From Diplosphaera chodatii (taxonomy: Eukaryota > Chlorophyta > Trebouxiophyceae > Prasiolales > Stichococcaceae), in NCBI GenBank assembly GCA_032358165.1, contig JAALGY010000021.1, positions 62,001 to 126,000 on the forward strand: a stretch of 64,000 nucleotides of DNA, written 5' to 3'. Shown here piece after piece: positions 21,170 to 31,845 of this stretch. The notes beneath the pieces were generated by a model. It did no database searches. It saw only the letters and a program-made list of their open reading frames with translations, and was not told the DNA's origin. The position numbers and the translations under genes are program-made. Numbering within the stretch: position 1 is the first letter of the stretch; each line of letters opens with the position of its first letter.

Positions 21170-23741
21170 TCAGGCCCAGTCATCTGGCAGCGGCATGCTG
21201 GCGGGCATCGCGGGGTCTTCTGCCGAGGCTGCAAACATAGGCTGCGCGTGGCTCATGGCATCATAGTTGGTGTAGAACTGCTGTGGCGGTAACTGCAGCT
21301 GATGATATGCCGGCGCAGGCGGCACTGCTGAGTCCCTATGGAAGCCACGAAACCGCAGGGTGTCAAGCTTCTGTATATACAGTTTCCGGAGCCGGCTGCT
21401 CAATTGGTCTGCAGTTGCATGGCTCACACATCCCCTGCTTTCTATTGTTACCAGCGCTGAATTGTGCAAAGCAGCAACGTCAAGCACGCCAGCAGGTGAT
21501 GCTCACCCACAAGAGCCGTCTAGTGGGAGCCGTGCTGCGTGTGCAACGCCAAAAGGCATCGATCCTCCGCCCAGAGCGCTGAGCGGAAGCTGCTGCTGTG
21601 CCATCGCCATTCTCCCGAAGGCAGTGTCCATGTGTCCCGCAGCTGACGTGAGCTGGCTGACATCGCTGCCGCTGCTGCAGAGGGACGGCTGCCACGACAG
21701 CTGTTGCTCAAAGCTGCCGCTGTATGTCCCTGCGCAGTGCGCCTGCAGCTCGGGCTCTGGCGCAAAAGCACACGCGGCCTGAGTCGAGGCGGCCATGCCG
21801 CCGCCGGCCGACGCAAATGTGGAGCTGGACATGCCGCTGGCCGTCAGCAGACCCGGCGAGGGCGACCCCTCCGGCTGCAAGTCACAGCATGACTGGGCTG
21901 AGCATGGATCAGCAGCACGTGCTGTCACAACAGACTACTCGCACTATGCACCACGCCAAGGATGCACTGCACTGTGAGCTGTGGCAACAGTGTCCTGGAC
22001 TGTCAGGTGCAGGGACGGGCAAGCTGTAACTGTGCCACGGCAACAAGTGAGCTGGAGAGGACACCTGGTCGCCGCCGAGCAGGAGGTCGACAATGGTGGC
22101 CGCTTCCTGCCGCATCGACTGCTGCGGCGGCACGTGCGCGACCGGCCGCTGGTGCAGGGGGTCTGCGAACAGCGGCGAGGCGCAGAGGGAGGCGCTGCCG
22201 TCGGGCGGCGCCAGCATGCGCGTCGCAGCCAGCGGCGGCGAAGCCGTCGTGCGCTCCACAGGCAGCGCTGCCATGGACCTGCGGTGCAGGCGCCCATTGT
22301 ATCGGCACGTGATGTCTGCGTCTGGCAGCACGCACAGCCGTGCCGGCACAGCTGTGGTGCGCTCCCGCTGCAACATGCAGCCCCGGGGTCCAGCGCACCC
22401 GGCAGCGTAGCCGACCCGCAGCTCCAGCGGCAGCGACGCCAGCAGGTCGCTGACGGGCGGCAGGAGGGCGTCAGTCTCGCTGGCGGCGCTGCGCAGGGGG
22501 CCTCCGGCGACGGAGGGGGAGGCCCTGGAGGAGCCCGGCGCCGACGCCGAGGAGCAGCGCTGCAGCTTGTAGCTCTGCGGCGCAGGGCGGCGCACGACTT
22601 GGCCACAGTCATATGGACGGACATTGCTGCTTACGCTTCGGGTGTAGTGGTGCTGCTGAGTCAGGTCGCGGACACTCCTGTGCGGATGTCGCGTGTGTGG
22701 CTGTGGCGGCCCAGCAAGCACTCCATGGACAGAGCGCGCTCCGCGATTGCAGCATGCCTCGTCGATAAACGCTACTCCCGCTTGAGTTCAAGCTTCGTGT
22801 GGTGGCCGCACCTCATGAGCCTCGCGGTAGCGGCGCCGCTTCGCCGCCTGCTGCGGCGCCGCCAGGCCCCCCTTGCACCCTGCAGTTGCATGCAGAGGGT
22901 CACTGATTCTGCTGCGGAGCAAACGACGCACTGCACGAACGACAAATGGAGGGCAAGGCCCATCTGGCATGCAAATGGTGTTACAGGTCCACCCAAGTAG
23001 GCCGCAGATCCAGCCACACAGGTGTCCGAGTTATTACTGACCCACGTGGGCCGTATCGGGGTGCAGTGCCGCCAGACACCTGGGGCACTCCTGCAATCAG
23101 GCACAGCAGCGCGTGGCGTCCATGTATAGCGCGCGGAGCTTGCGAACGGGTGCCTTCCGGGCCCGAGCTCGCGTGGCATGGCGACTGATGCATATTCTGT
23201 CGGTCAAAGGGTAGGGGTGATTATGCCCGAATCACCTTCAGCTCGCAGTCGTGGCCCCTGGCTCCGCAGCCGGGCTGCGACGGCGCCCTGTGGTGCTTCC
23301 TGAGCCTGCAGGCAATGCACACCCGCCATTTGTTGCATCGTGCACCATAGGTGCTGTGGTACACTGATCGGCCGATCGCTACCTGCCGCCAGGACGCAAA
23401 TCTTCACCAACTCTCTAGCACTCAGAGAGTTCAGAGAGTTGAACTCTCTCACTTCCACAGCTCCGAGAAGGTCCGGCTGCAGCCTGCGACATCAGACGTC
23501 AGGTTTTGGGAGTTGCACGGGGCCAGGGTCACAGACAGAAGAAGGGGCACCTCATCAACCATGCAGGCAGGCGCATGACATGAAGGGGGTCCGGTGCCTG
23601 GAAAGCACCTGGAAAGCTGCATGGGAACGCGGCTCGGGCGGCCTGTTGTTGTTGTAGGGTCGCAGGGCCTCCGCGGGGGCTTGACGATGTGGCAGCCGAG
23701 TCGTAGTCAGCGGCAGCGCTCTGATCGTGCACGGCCGGCAT
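21170..23741 (-). CDS. Zinc-finger-like regulatory protein, tandem paralogue 2
   Basis: Minus-strand exons are 23741-23609, 23483-23453, 23305-23236, 23090-23042, 22879-22812, 22574-22065, one around 21870-21525 and a last one ending at 21170. The N-terminus is MPAVHDQSAAADYDSAATSS. The domain reads CSFPGCSRTFSELWKLRKHH, RAPSQPGCGARGHDCEL, ECPRCLAAL and AAPQQAAKRRRYREAHE. Exons 2-5 have the same lengths (31, 70, 49, 68 nt) and phases as the gene at 17454-19952. The sixth exons also align: SYKLQRCSS with SYKLRRRAS, LPPVSDLLASLPLELR with LPPARDLHSSLPWELR, and RQEAATIVDLL with RQHAAAMVDAM. The C-terminus is Gln/Pro/Met-rich and ends MPLPDDWA. It is probably a nuclear regulator. The junction into the last exon is not phase-resolved. 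Confidence 0.72.
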
Positions 23742-24749
23742 GGTCTGCAGCGCATGCGGCGAAGCTGCCGTGAGCGTTGAGCAGGATAGTGATGGGCAGG
23801 ACACCACAAAGTAACCTCCGATACATGGGGGAGGCACCGATCCTCTGGTGTCGGACGTACCGCAGTCAATCATGCACGCCGCAGCGCTACAGTGTGCAGG
23901 GTTGTACCTTTCTGGACCTGCAACGTTGCCGCCGGGTCCCGCAGGGCGGGGGGCCGTGCCCGATGCGACCGCTGACCTGTTGCCCGTCTCACTCACACGC
24001 TTCAACGCAAGCAGTCGCAGCAGGACGTCCCAGCGTGAGCCTGCAAAAGTCTGTCGGACTGTGTGATCGTGAACCACTGCAGTGTATATAGAGACGCCCG
24101 CATGGTCGCATGGGCATGAGCACATAGGGGGTGACAAAAACGAAAGTATGTGGTCATGTGAGCTATGCAGATCTCGGTGACAATTGATTGTCACCTTACC
24201 CCGCTGCCGGAAAATTCGGCACCGCCCACAGCACTGCGCGCGTGATCAGTCGTGAACACAAGCTGCATCAGCCGCAGGTTCCATGCTTCTTGTTGACACG
24301 GGGCAATGGCAGCGCCGAATGCTGTCGGCTGTTCGAACAGCCGATGCAAAGCACGTCCACGCCCTGTCATCCCTAGCAATGAGGATAACGTAGCAGCCAC
24401 TGGCCATTCGCAGAAAGGATGCCAAATGCAGGCGGCAGAGTCGTGCCGTGCTGCGCGCCTCAATCACATGAAAAGGGTGACGCGAGTTTTGTAAAACGGC
24501 GGCTGCTGAGCAGCTGGACGTCTGCGTTCGCCAAAACAGTGTACCAGATGGTACGAAACAACCTACGCCAGAATACGACAAAACAACATCGAGTCCATCT
24601 CAAACCTAGGGTCCAATCCAATCCAATAGGCCCATTGCAGCATCGGCTCCCTCACATCCGATGGTCTGCCAAAGTGCGCGAGCCCGCCTGCGAGCCCGCC
24701 TTGTTGTTGACACTAGCCCATGCGAAGCCTTGAACCCCTAGGGGCTGTA
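23742..24749. other. Intergenic stretch between LSD1 and zinc-finger paralogue 2
   Basis: It should hold the promoter of the zinc-finger gene (left) and the 3' UTR of the LSD1 gene (right), both on the minus strand. The open frame running upstream from the zinc-finger start has no supporting feature, and ATG 23741 fits paralogue 1 best. I see no further gene. Confidence 0.45.
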
Positions 24750-27700
24750 CTAGCGCTGTGGCGGCGGCGCATTTAGCGGGATCCAGCCTGCATGCGTGGC
24801 TGGCCTGGGCTGTTGAAGTGACAGCTGGGGCGTCGGCTGGGGTGGCAGTGACCACTGCGGCCGAGTTGCTGCCGCCGCCGCTGGTGCAGCTGGCTGCTGC
24901 GCGCCCTGCTGGACCTGAGCACCTGTGCGGGTGGCTGCCCGAGGCGCAGCAGGGTGGCCCGTGGCGGCGCTGCTCGCCCGCGGCAGCTGCTGCCTGCCGG
25001 CCGACAGCTGCTGCGCCCAGGCGAGGATGGCGTCCGGGTGCAGGGCCGCTGGCTGGTTGAGGGGCTGGCTGCTGTTGGCCGCCGTCCAGCCGCTGCTCCC
25101 AGCAGGCTGGCTGACAGCTGCTGATACGCCCTGCCCTGGTGGTGCCCTGAGGGGCAGCGCTGCCTGCTGCAAGGCCCCTGCCGCATGGATGGCTGGTACA
25201 TGACTGGCTGGCCGGCTGGCTGAGGGTAGCTGGGCAGCAGCAGATGACCCAGCAGCCTGCTGCCGGCCCGCCACTGGTTTGGCACCCGCTGCGAGCGGAA
25301 GCTGCTGAGCATCACCCGTGTGGGGTGGCGCCGCAGCCAACGGCAGTTGCGGGCCAGGCTGGGCATGAGGCCCTGCCCGCGCCGCTGCGGGGACCTGCAG
25401 CCGCACTTTGATCGGCGGCGGCCTTGACATGCCATTTGCCGCTGGACCCCCTGCAGCGTGCTGAGCTGCTGCAGCAGCAGGACTCCAGGGCGCTGCTGTC
25501 ACCGATGGTGCTGGTGCAGGGGCTGGTGCTGGGACTGAGGCTGTCGCAGCACGCGCTACGGCTGGAGACACCAAGCCTGCATCTGAAACACCAACCACTT
25601 CAGTTGTCAGGATATGCACACGTTTGCAGTGCACACACCAGGCGCCACTCCCCCAGGAGGCTGGTGTGCATGGTGTGTCTATGACAACCTGTTGCACGAA
25701 GGGGGGGCCAGCAGGAGCAGGTGAGCCAGAGTCCGCAGGCGTAGGATCACCTGAGGCTGCGGGCTGCGGCTTGGGCAGGGGCGTGCCGCGCGCGGTGAGC
25801 ACGGCCCGCAGGAAGTCGGCGGCGCGGGGCGGCAGCGGAGCCCGCCCCACCAGCTTCACGCCCATGGGGCCCGTCATCGCGTCGATCCGCGCGTCGTCGC
25901 CGCCCCGCACATCCCGCAGCCTGCACGCCGAGCGTGACACCATTTGGCCTTGGGTCCCGTTGCCAAACTGCCGCCAGCACGACGCATTCATTCCCGCAAT
26001 CGCAGCGGCGCAAGGCGCTCTACAAGTGCTTTCATGATCGGCCAGCTCATAACAGTGGCCGTGGCATGGTGCAAAGACAGGGCAGGTGGGCAGGCGCACA
26101 TGGTGGCCTGCCGCTCTGTCAGCTGCACGAACATGGGCAGGTGCCGTCGGGAGCCGCCCCGGGCATCGCCTGCAGAAATGCATATCACCAGGGCGACTTC
26201 ACTGCCTAGTTCGTGCACACTTCACACACCAGATGTTGTCGGAACACACGGGGTGCTGGCATGGGTCTCGTCAGCGGGAGGACTCGTCACCGGCACCCAC
26301 GAGAGCACCTGTGTCGATGCGCAGCAGCGCCTCGCCCTCGAAGCCGGAGGCTTTTGGCCCCAGGACGGCAGCAAAGCAGCCGAACTCCAGGTCGGGCGGG
26401 TGCTGCGCATCGAAAAAGGCGGCGTGCAGAAGCGCCTCCAGCTGGGCGGCCCGCTCCAGGTTGGCCCTCTGCCGCGCCTCCTGCAACAGTCACAGCATGG
26501 CACCGTTCACGAAGATACTTTACTGAAACGACATACCGAGATGTCAAGGGTAGACCGGGTTGTGCAGCGATCACTTGAGCCGACTTAGGTGTCAGACACC
26601 TCAGATGCTGACGTCGCTTCTGCAAGCGGCGACCTGCATCGCCACATCCTGCTTCAATGTGGCCTGGCTTCTGATACCAGAGCCAAAAGATGTCCACTGC
26701 ACGGCACCCTTAACCATGCCTGAGAACATCGCCACTGGCCCCTGGATTGGTCATCGCAAGGCCCTGAACAACTTCTCAAGGGCTGGGTCGGAGGTGTTTC
26801 GGGATGGGGTGGCCCTACGAACCTCCGACTGGGGTGGTCTGGACATTGTGGAGGGGGCGGCCTGGGGAGGAGATGGGAACCGCCTGCTGCCAGAGGCAGT
26901 TTGGATGGTGCCTTGCTATCGTGCCTGCTGGTCGGTGTGGGGCTTGGCCTCGTGGGGCGTCGGGGTGGAGGGCGCCTCCACCCGATGCCGCGCCCGGGCC
27001 GCCTCTGCCGTACGCCTCGCCAGCGATGCCCTAATGTTGGCAGCCTGCATGGGACACCACTCACTGGTGAGCTTAACTCATGTCAGGTTTGATCGGCACG
27101 ATCTGCATCAGGGCAGGCAGCTGCAAATTTGTGTGAAAAGTTGCGGTGTCAGGCCTCTGACACAGAATGCACCAACAGGTACAAAGAGTCGTCACTCGCA
27201 CCTCCCGGAGCCCAGTGAAGAAGGCGCCGTGCATGGTGGCCGGGTACTTCTTGGTGGTGGCCTCCCCGGCGAAGAACAGGCGGCTGCCGACACAGTCCGC
27301 CACTGCGTCGTAGTCCTCCCCGCCTGCGCTGCCCACGCACAGGCTGGAGTAGCTGCCGCGGGCCATGGGGTCCGACCCCCACCGCGTGCACACCGCCTGC
27401 ATGTGACCGAGTGCGCCACTGTACATCGGGCAGCAACGAGCCCAGCAGACGACCACCACCGCCTAGGCATCCTCCGGAGCAGCTGCGGATGCACTCTCAT
27501 GGACATTCCCTAGCTGCGGCGTCCACGACTATGTGGTTGCCGGAAACCCCTTGCAATGTAGTGGACCATGGCGCAAAGCGAGCCATGCTTTGGAGGGTGT
27601 GCCTGGTGGTGAGCGCGTGAGCAAGACTAGGGCCAAGGCACCTGCACGGGCTGGGGCACGCGGATGCCCTTGGGCTTGAAGATGCGGTCCAGCACGGCCA

Positions 27701-30700
27701 GCACCCGCTCCACGATGGCCTGTGGGCTCTGCTTCTCGAACGCCACGCCTGCGTCCCCCGACACCAGCGCCGCTAGCAGCGGCCCCCCTGGATGACATGG
27801 TTTCCCGGCTTCATGTTAACACAATGGTCCACAACAGCTGACATCTGAAACGAGTGTCTTCTGGCCAGGCAATGCATTCCTCCTGGCAACTGCCAGTGGA
27901 GGTCAGGCAGCACACCCTGAGCACAGCAACGGTGACGGACAGAAGCTACACAGGCATGCAGCATTCACGCAAAATGTGCAGCAATGTACCTGCCAGGTCG
28001 GCATACGAGTAGAACAGGAAGAAGTCGCCTCGCTCGGCGGTGGTCTCCGCAATGCGGCCAAACATGTCCGCATCCTTGGGCCAGAACTGCCTTGGGAACA
28101 GCAGCACAACCTGCAGCATCGTTCCAGGTCAATACCTCGGCACCTGTTTGGTCACCTGCCCGGGATTCGAACGTACAGCACAGCTGCGTCAACTCGAGCA
28201 ACGAGTGAACTCTGCTAGCATGTCCCACCTGCAAAATTGTAAAGCCGCTCGCATTACAGTGTCATGTTGTCTGCACCTTGTTCAGGGTGCCGAAGCCCAT
28301 GCGAGAGATGGCATCCTGCTTGCGCTGCGGCAGCGGCGGCTGGAAGCGGATGCTGCCCGCCTTGAGCACCCCCAGCGGCACCGTCACCAGCGCCGCCTCC
28401 GCTGCACAGCAGACAGGACACGTTGAGTTCAAGACCCATGGTTGCAGCAGCTAGGAGTGTGGCCACGGTGCAGGAAAGGCCAGTCGATGCTGTGCTGCAG
28501 CACTGAGGGTGGCCTTGTACCTGTGCGAAGGCTTGTGTGCTGATGCACAGCCCCATCTAGACGATGGAATGCAACATAGGCAGAGCTGCACCTGTGAAGG
28601 TCTGCTGCGCAGTGTGTACGGCCACGCCGCCCTCGCAGTAGTCGATGCCCGTGACAACGTGGTCAAAGAATATGGGCAGGTCCTGCGCCAGTGCCTCCAC
28701 CAGCCGGATGTTGCAGCCTGCACGAGCACAGGTCGACACACAGCGCTTTGCACGTGACGCTGCGAGGTGTCCCTTCATCGTCTCCAGGCAGCTGCTGCAC
28801 TGCGAGTGGCTGCAGGTGGCTCTCAGCCGTGCGCTGCGGGCTTGACTCGGAACTGTACACCCTACAACGCAGCTTCGATACACAATTTCTGGAGTGTAGC
28901 AGTGCTGATCCCTGGGACTCACCCGGCAGGAAGGCGTGCTGGCCGGGCACCTCGTGCGGGTCGTCCTGGTCCCAGCTGCGCATGGAAAGCCGCCGCAGCA
29001 GCTGCGCGTTGGCAAACTCCAGGTTGGCCATGTGCCAGTCCAGCAGCTGCCGCTCCTCTGGGTTCCCTGCACATCAGCACGCCATGTGAGACAGCTACTG
29101 GTCGACGGTGTTGGCCGTTGCCCAGCGGCTTCTGGCATTGACGTCACAATATCGAAGCCCCATGCACCACCTTGTCTGACAGAATGCCTGTCTCTACAAG
29201 ATGGAGCAGAACCTGCAGCATTGGGTCATGTCCCATGCATAGCACCTGTTTTGGATTCGAGCTCGTCCCAGGCGGTCTCCAGCGCAGTCTCCAGGGACAC
29301 GTTGTCGGTGATGTCGCCCATGTCCTCCCGGAAGCGGTCCGACTCGTCCAGCAGCTTGTTGTACATCTGCTCCACCTGCAAAGGGGCAGAACAGGAGGTG
29401 AAGCGCAGCTGGGCACGATGTGCTGCCGGCGAACCCGGCCATCTGGTGCTGCCTTGAGTGCTGCCAGGGCTGCGTAACATGCGGCTGACGGCCCCTTCCT
29501 GTGATGGGCAAAAGCTGCAGGCTCATATGCCTGCCAGCCTGACCAGGCTGCCCTCGGGTCTGCAGAGAGGAATGCATGCTGCATGGCCAGCACAGCAGCA
29601 GTGTCCAGGTGCTGCAGGGTGCGCGCCTGCTGGTCCAGCCGCCGGTTGGCCTCCTTGCCGTCGGCGCAGTACAGCGGCACGCCCTCCGAGTTGATGGCGT
29701 GCAGCGGGATGCGCAGCTGCCGCGCCAGCACAGCCAGCGGGTTGCCGTCAATGCCCGTCAGGATGCTGCCGCCCAGGTCCGCCACCGCCGCCTGGCCGCC
29801 ACCCTGCAGCAAAAAGGTCACAGGTGACATCGAGGACTTGTCACTTTGGAGTGCCAGTGCACCAACCGCAGCCGGCCTGGTCCCGCTGCGGTCCTGATGC
29901 AGTCGCAGGCCCGTCACCATAGCACTCATCACCAGGAGCACCAGCGCGACAAAGGTTCACTATCAGCCACGACCGATTGTCAGCAGCACTGCCTGCCAGC
30001 GGACGGGGCGCACCTCCAGGCGCTTGGTGTACACGCGGCCGCCGGCACGGCCGTTGCCCTCCAGGATGATGACTCTGTGGCCAGAGGCACGCAGCTGCCG
30101 TGCCGCCGCCAGTCCTGTAATGCAGGAAACCTGCCTCGAATGATCATGGACGCCTGCAAGGGTACTGCATAGAAGCAGCACTCCCTTGACAGCAGAGAAG
30201 AGCGAGGGTGAACAGCAGAGCCAGTGCAGTTGCCCACCTGCCATGCCAGCTCCCACGATGATGACGGCGCCCTTGCTGGGTGGCACGGCAAGCATCTTGG
30301 CATGTATGGCAGGTGCAACGCCAAAGTTGATGTAGCCGTGGTCGTTCAGGAAGCGCCATGCAGTGGTCACATACGCGCGGTGCTTCTGCCAGATGCCATT
30401 CGCCGCGTCAGCCTCTGATAGCCACCTACCAGCAGAGCAGCATAATCTGCAAACCTGAAGCATGATTGGCAACAACGTACTGCACAACAATCGGATGTGC
30501 TGGTGCAGATAGTGGAGGAGCGGCAGATCATGCGGCTTTGGCAAGTGCTCACTTGGACACGTCCGTCCTCCAGGTCGTCAGCACATGGTTGCGCACCTGC
30601 ATAGACAGACAGCAAACACTATTTTATAATCATGCTATGCCTCAAGACACAACAGCAACCCATCAGCAGCTGGGGACTACGTGTGACTGTGGTGTACCCG

Positions 30701-31215
30701 GCAGTACACGCCCTCGTCCGCATCCCCCGGCAGCAGATCCTCCTCCTCAGCTGTCAGCGTGCCCGGCGTGAAGCCCAGTGCCCACGCTGTCTCCGCATCG
30801 ACTGTTGCGTCGCTACAAATTTCCCAGAGATGAAAGATCAGAACGGGAAGGTCCTAGTGGTTCGCTTCTTCGCTCTTCTTCAGTGGTGCTTTCTGTCCAG
30901 TTACGGGTAGAGCATCTCGCTGAGCATCACCTGTCCTGTGCAGATTCGAGCCGCACGCGCTTGCTGGGCGGCTGCTCCGGCTCCTCATCATCCGAGACCT
31001 CGAAATCGATGTAATCGGTCTGCAGTGGCAAGGACTCGTTGGCAGCTTGTTGTCTCCTTGAACACGGTGCCATCTGATGCGGAGCTCAACAGTGGTGCAA
31101 ACTGCAGCCCTCAAGGTGCTCGTACGTTGTTCTTGTAGCTGACCAGCTGTCTGGCTCGCAAGCTGCGCTTCTGCTGACTGGAGGCATCTGATGCCGCCTC
31201 CTCCAGCTGGGGCAT
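24750..31215 (-). CDS. LSD1/KDM1-type lysine-specific histone demethylase (SWIRM + FAD amine oxidase)
   Basis: Exon 1 (31215-31126) starts [18 protein letters not shown]; exon 2 begins at 31019 with an acidic stretch and an NLS-like PSKRVRL. A SWIRM domain follows (about 30810-30300): [49 protein letters not shown]. The FAD site is [10 protein letters not shown] (about 30265-30238) plus [20 protein letters not shown]. Further amine-oxidase blocks are [20 protein letters not shown], an inserted helical region ([20 protein letters not shown]), [18 protein letters not shown] and [20 protein letters not shown]. The Lys aligning with the flavin-contacting Lys661 of human LSD1 is at 28321-28319. 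After [10 protein letters not shown]...EGEALLRID, a block also seen in plant LDL proteins, the frame runs into about 280 Pro/Ala/Gln-rich residues ending at 24750. Family role: flavin-dependent removal of methyl groups from H3 lysine in the nucleus. That the tail belongs to this gene is likely but unproven. Confidence 0.85.
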
Positions 31216-31845
31216 GTCCGCACGCGCGGCATCAACGTGTCATGCCAGCCTGTTGTTGATGTGGGCGCCCTTCCTCTGCGAATGTTTCTAGCTGCAAAGA
31301 ACCTTCACTGGGTGGCCGGCCGTTCCGTCCCTGTAACTGAGATTATTGTGATGCAATCCAGGCGAGGTCGAGTTGCCTGTGTTATGCTATGATGCTTAAG
31401 CCAGTCAGCGCTGTGCTTCGTGGTGCTTGCAGCTGATATCAAACGTGTTTCTGCAGACCGTCAGTCGGAAGTGCTGGGCAAATGTAAATCTGTAGAGCCA
31501 GTGCATGGTGCACGTGACCTCCAACATTTGCCATCGATGCCCGACACGTAACAGTTGTCACGACTAGCGTTTTGCGACGGTCGCACAGCAGGATGTTCCA
31601 TGTGACACCTGGAAGCATTTTCTAGCGCCACATTGAGCGCAGGCATGGGGAGGGGCCAGGCTGCAGGTGGCGATGCGGCGCACATGCAGGTAGTTGTCAT
31701 CAAGACAAGGCAGCCTCATCGACGTTGCCACTCTTTTGTTGCTTATACAGATGAACTTGCGGTGCATGCCTTGACTTGAATCGAAGAATGCATATCCATA
31801 TCTTAGATGCATGCGCATGCCTAGCAGGTGCCCCGCTTCACCACC
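31216..31845. promoter_or_regulatory. Divergent promoter region between LSD1 and ASCC3
   Basis: The two starts, ATG 31215 on minus and ATG 31846 on plus, are 630 bases apart and transcribed away from each other, so both core promoters and 5' UTRs must lie here. I find no clear TATA box or recognisable operator. A CAG acceptor-like site (31823-31828) just before the ASCC3 start leaves room for a 5' UTR intron. Confidence 0.6.

Noticed and set aside
22635..22677. Possible extra exon in zinc-finger paralogue 2 between exons 5 and 6
   Set aside because: Including it breaks the phase, its apparent match in paralogue 1 is preceded by an in-frame stop, and direct joining of 22812 to 22574 keeps phase in both genes.
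21981..23000. Long plus-strand open frame of about 340 codons
   Set aside because: It is antisense to the exons of the second zinc-finger-like gene, whose splice sites and paralogue match support the minus strand; GC-rich DNA keeps the opposite frame open.
25424..25684. Short plus-strand frames opposite the LSD1 tail
   Set aside because: These are mirror frames of the Pro/Ala/Gln-rich tail with no exon partners.
28145..28175. tRNA-like T-loop (reverse complement of GGGATTCGAAC)
   Set aside because: The flanking bases do not form a 5-bp T stem, no anticodon or acceptor arm can be folded around it, and it lies in an intron of the LSD1-like gene.
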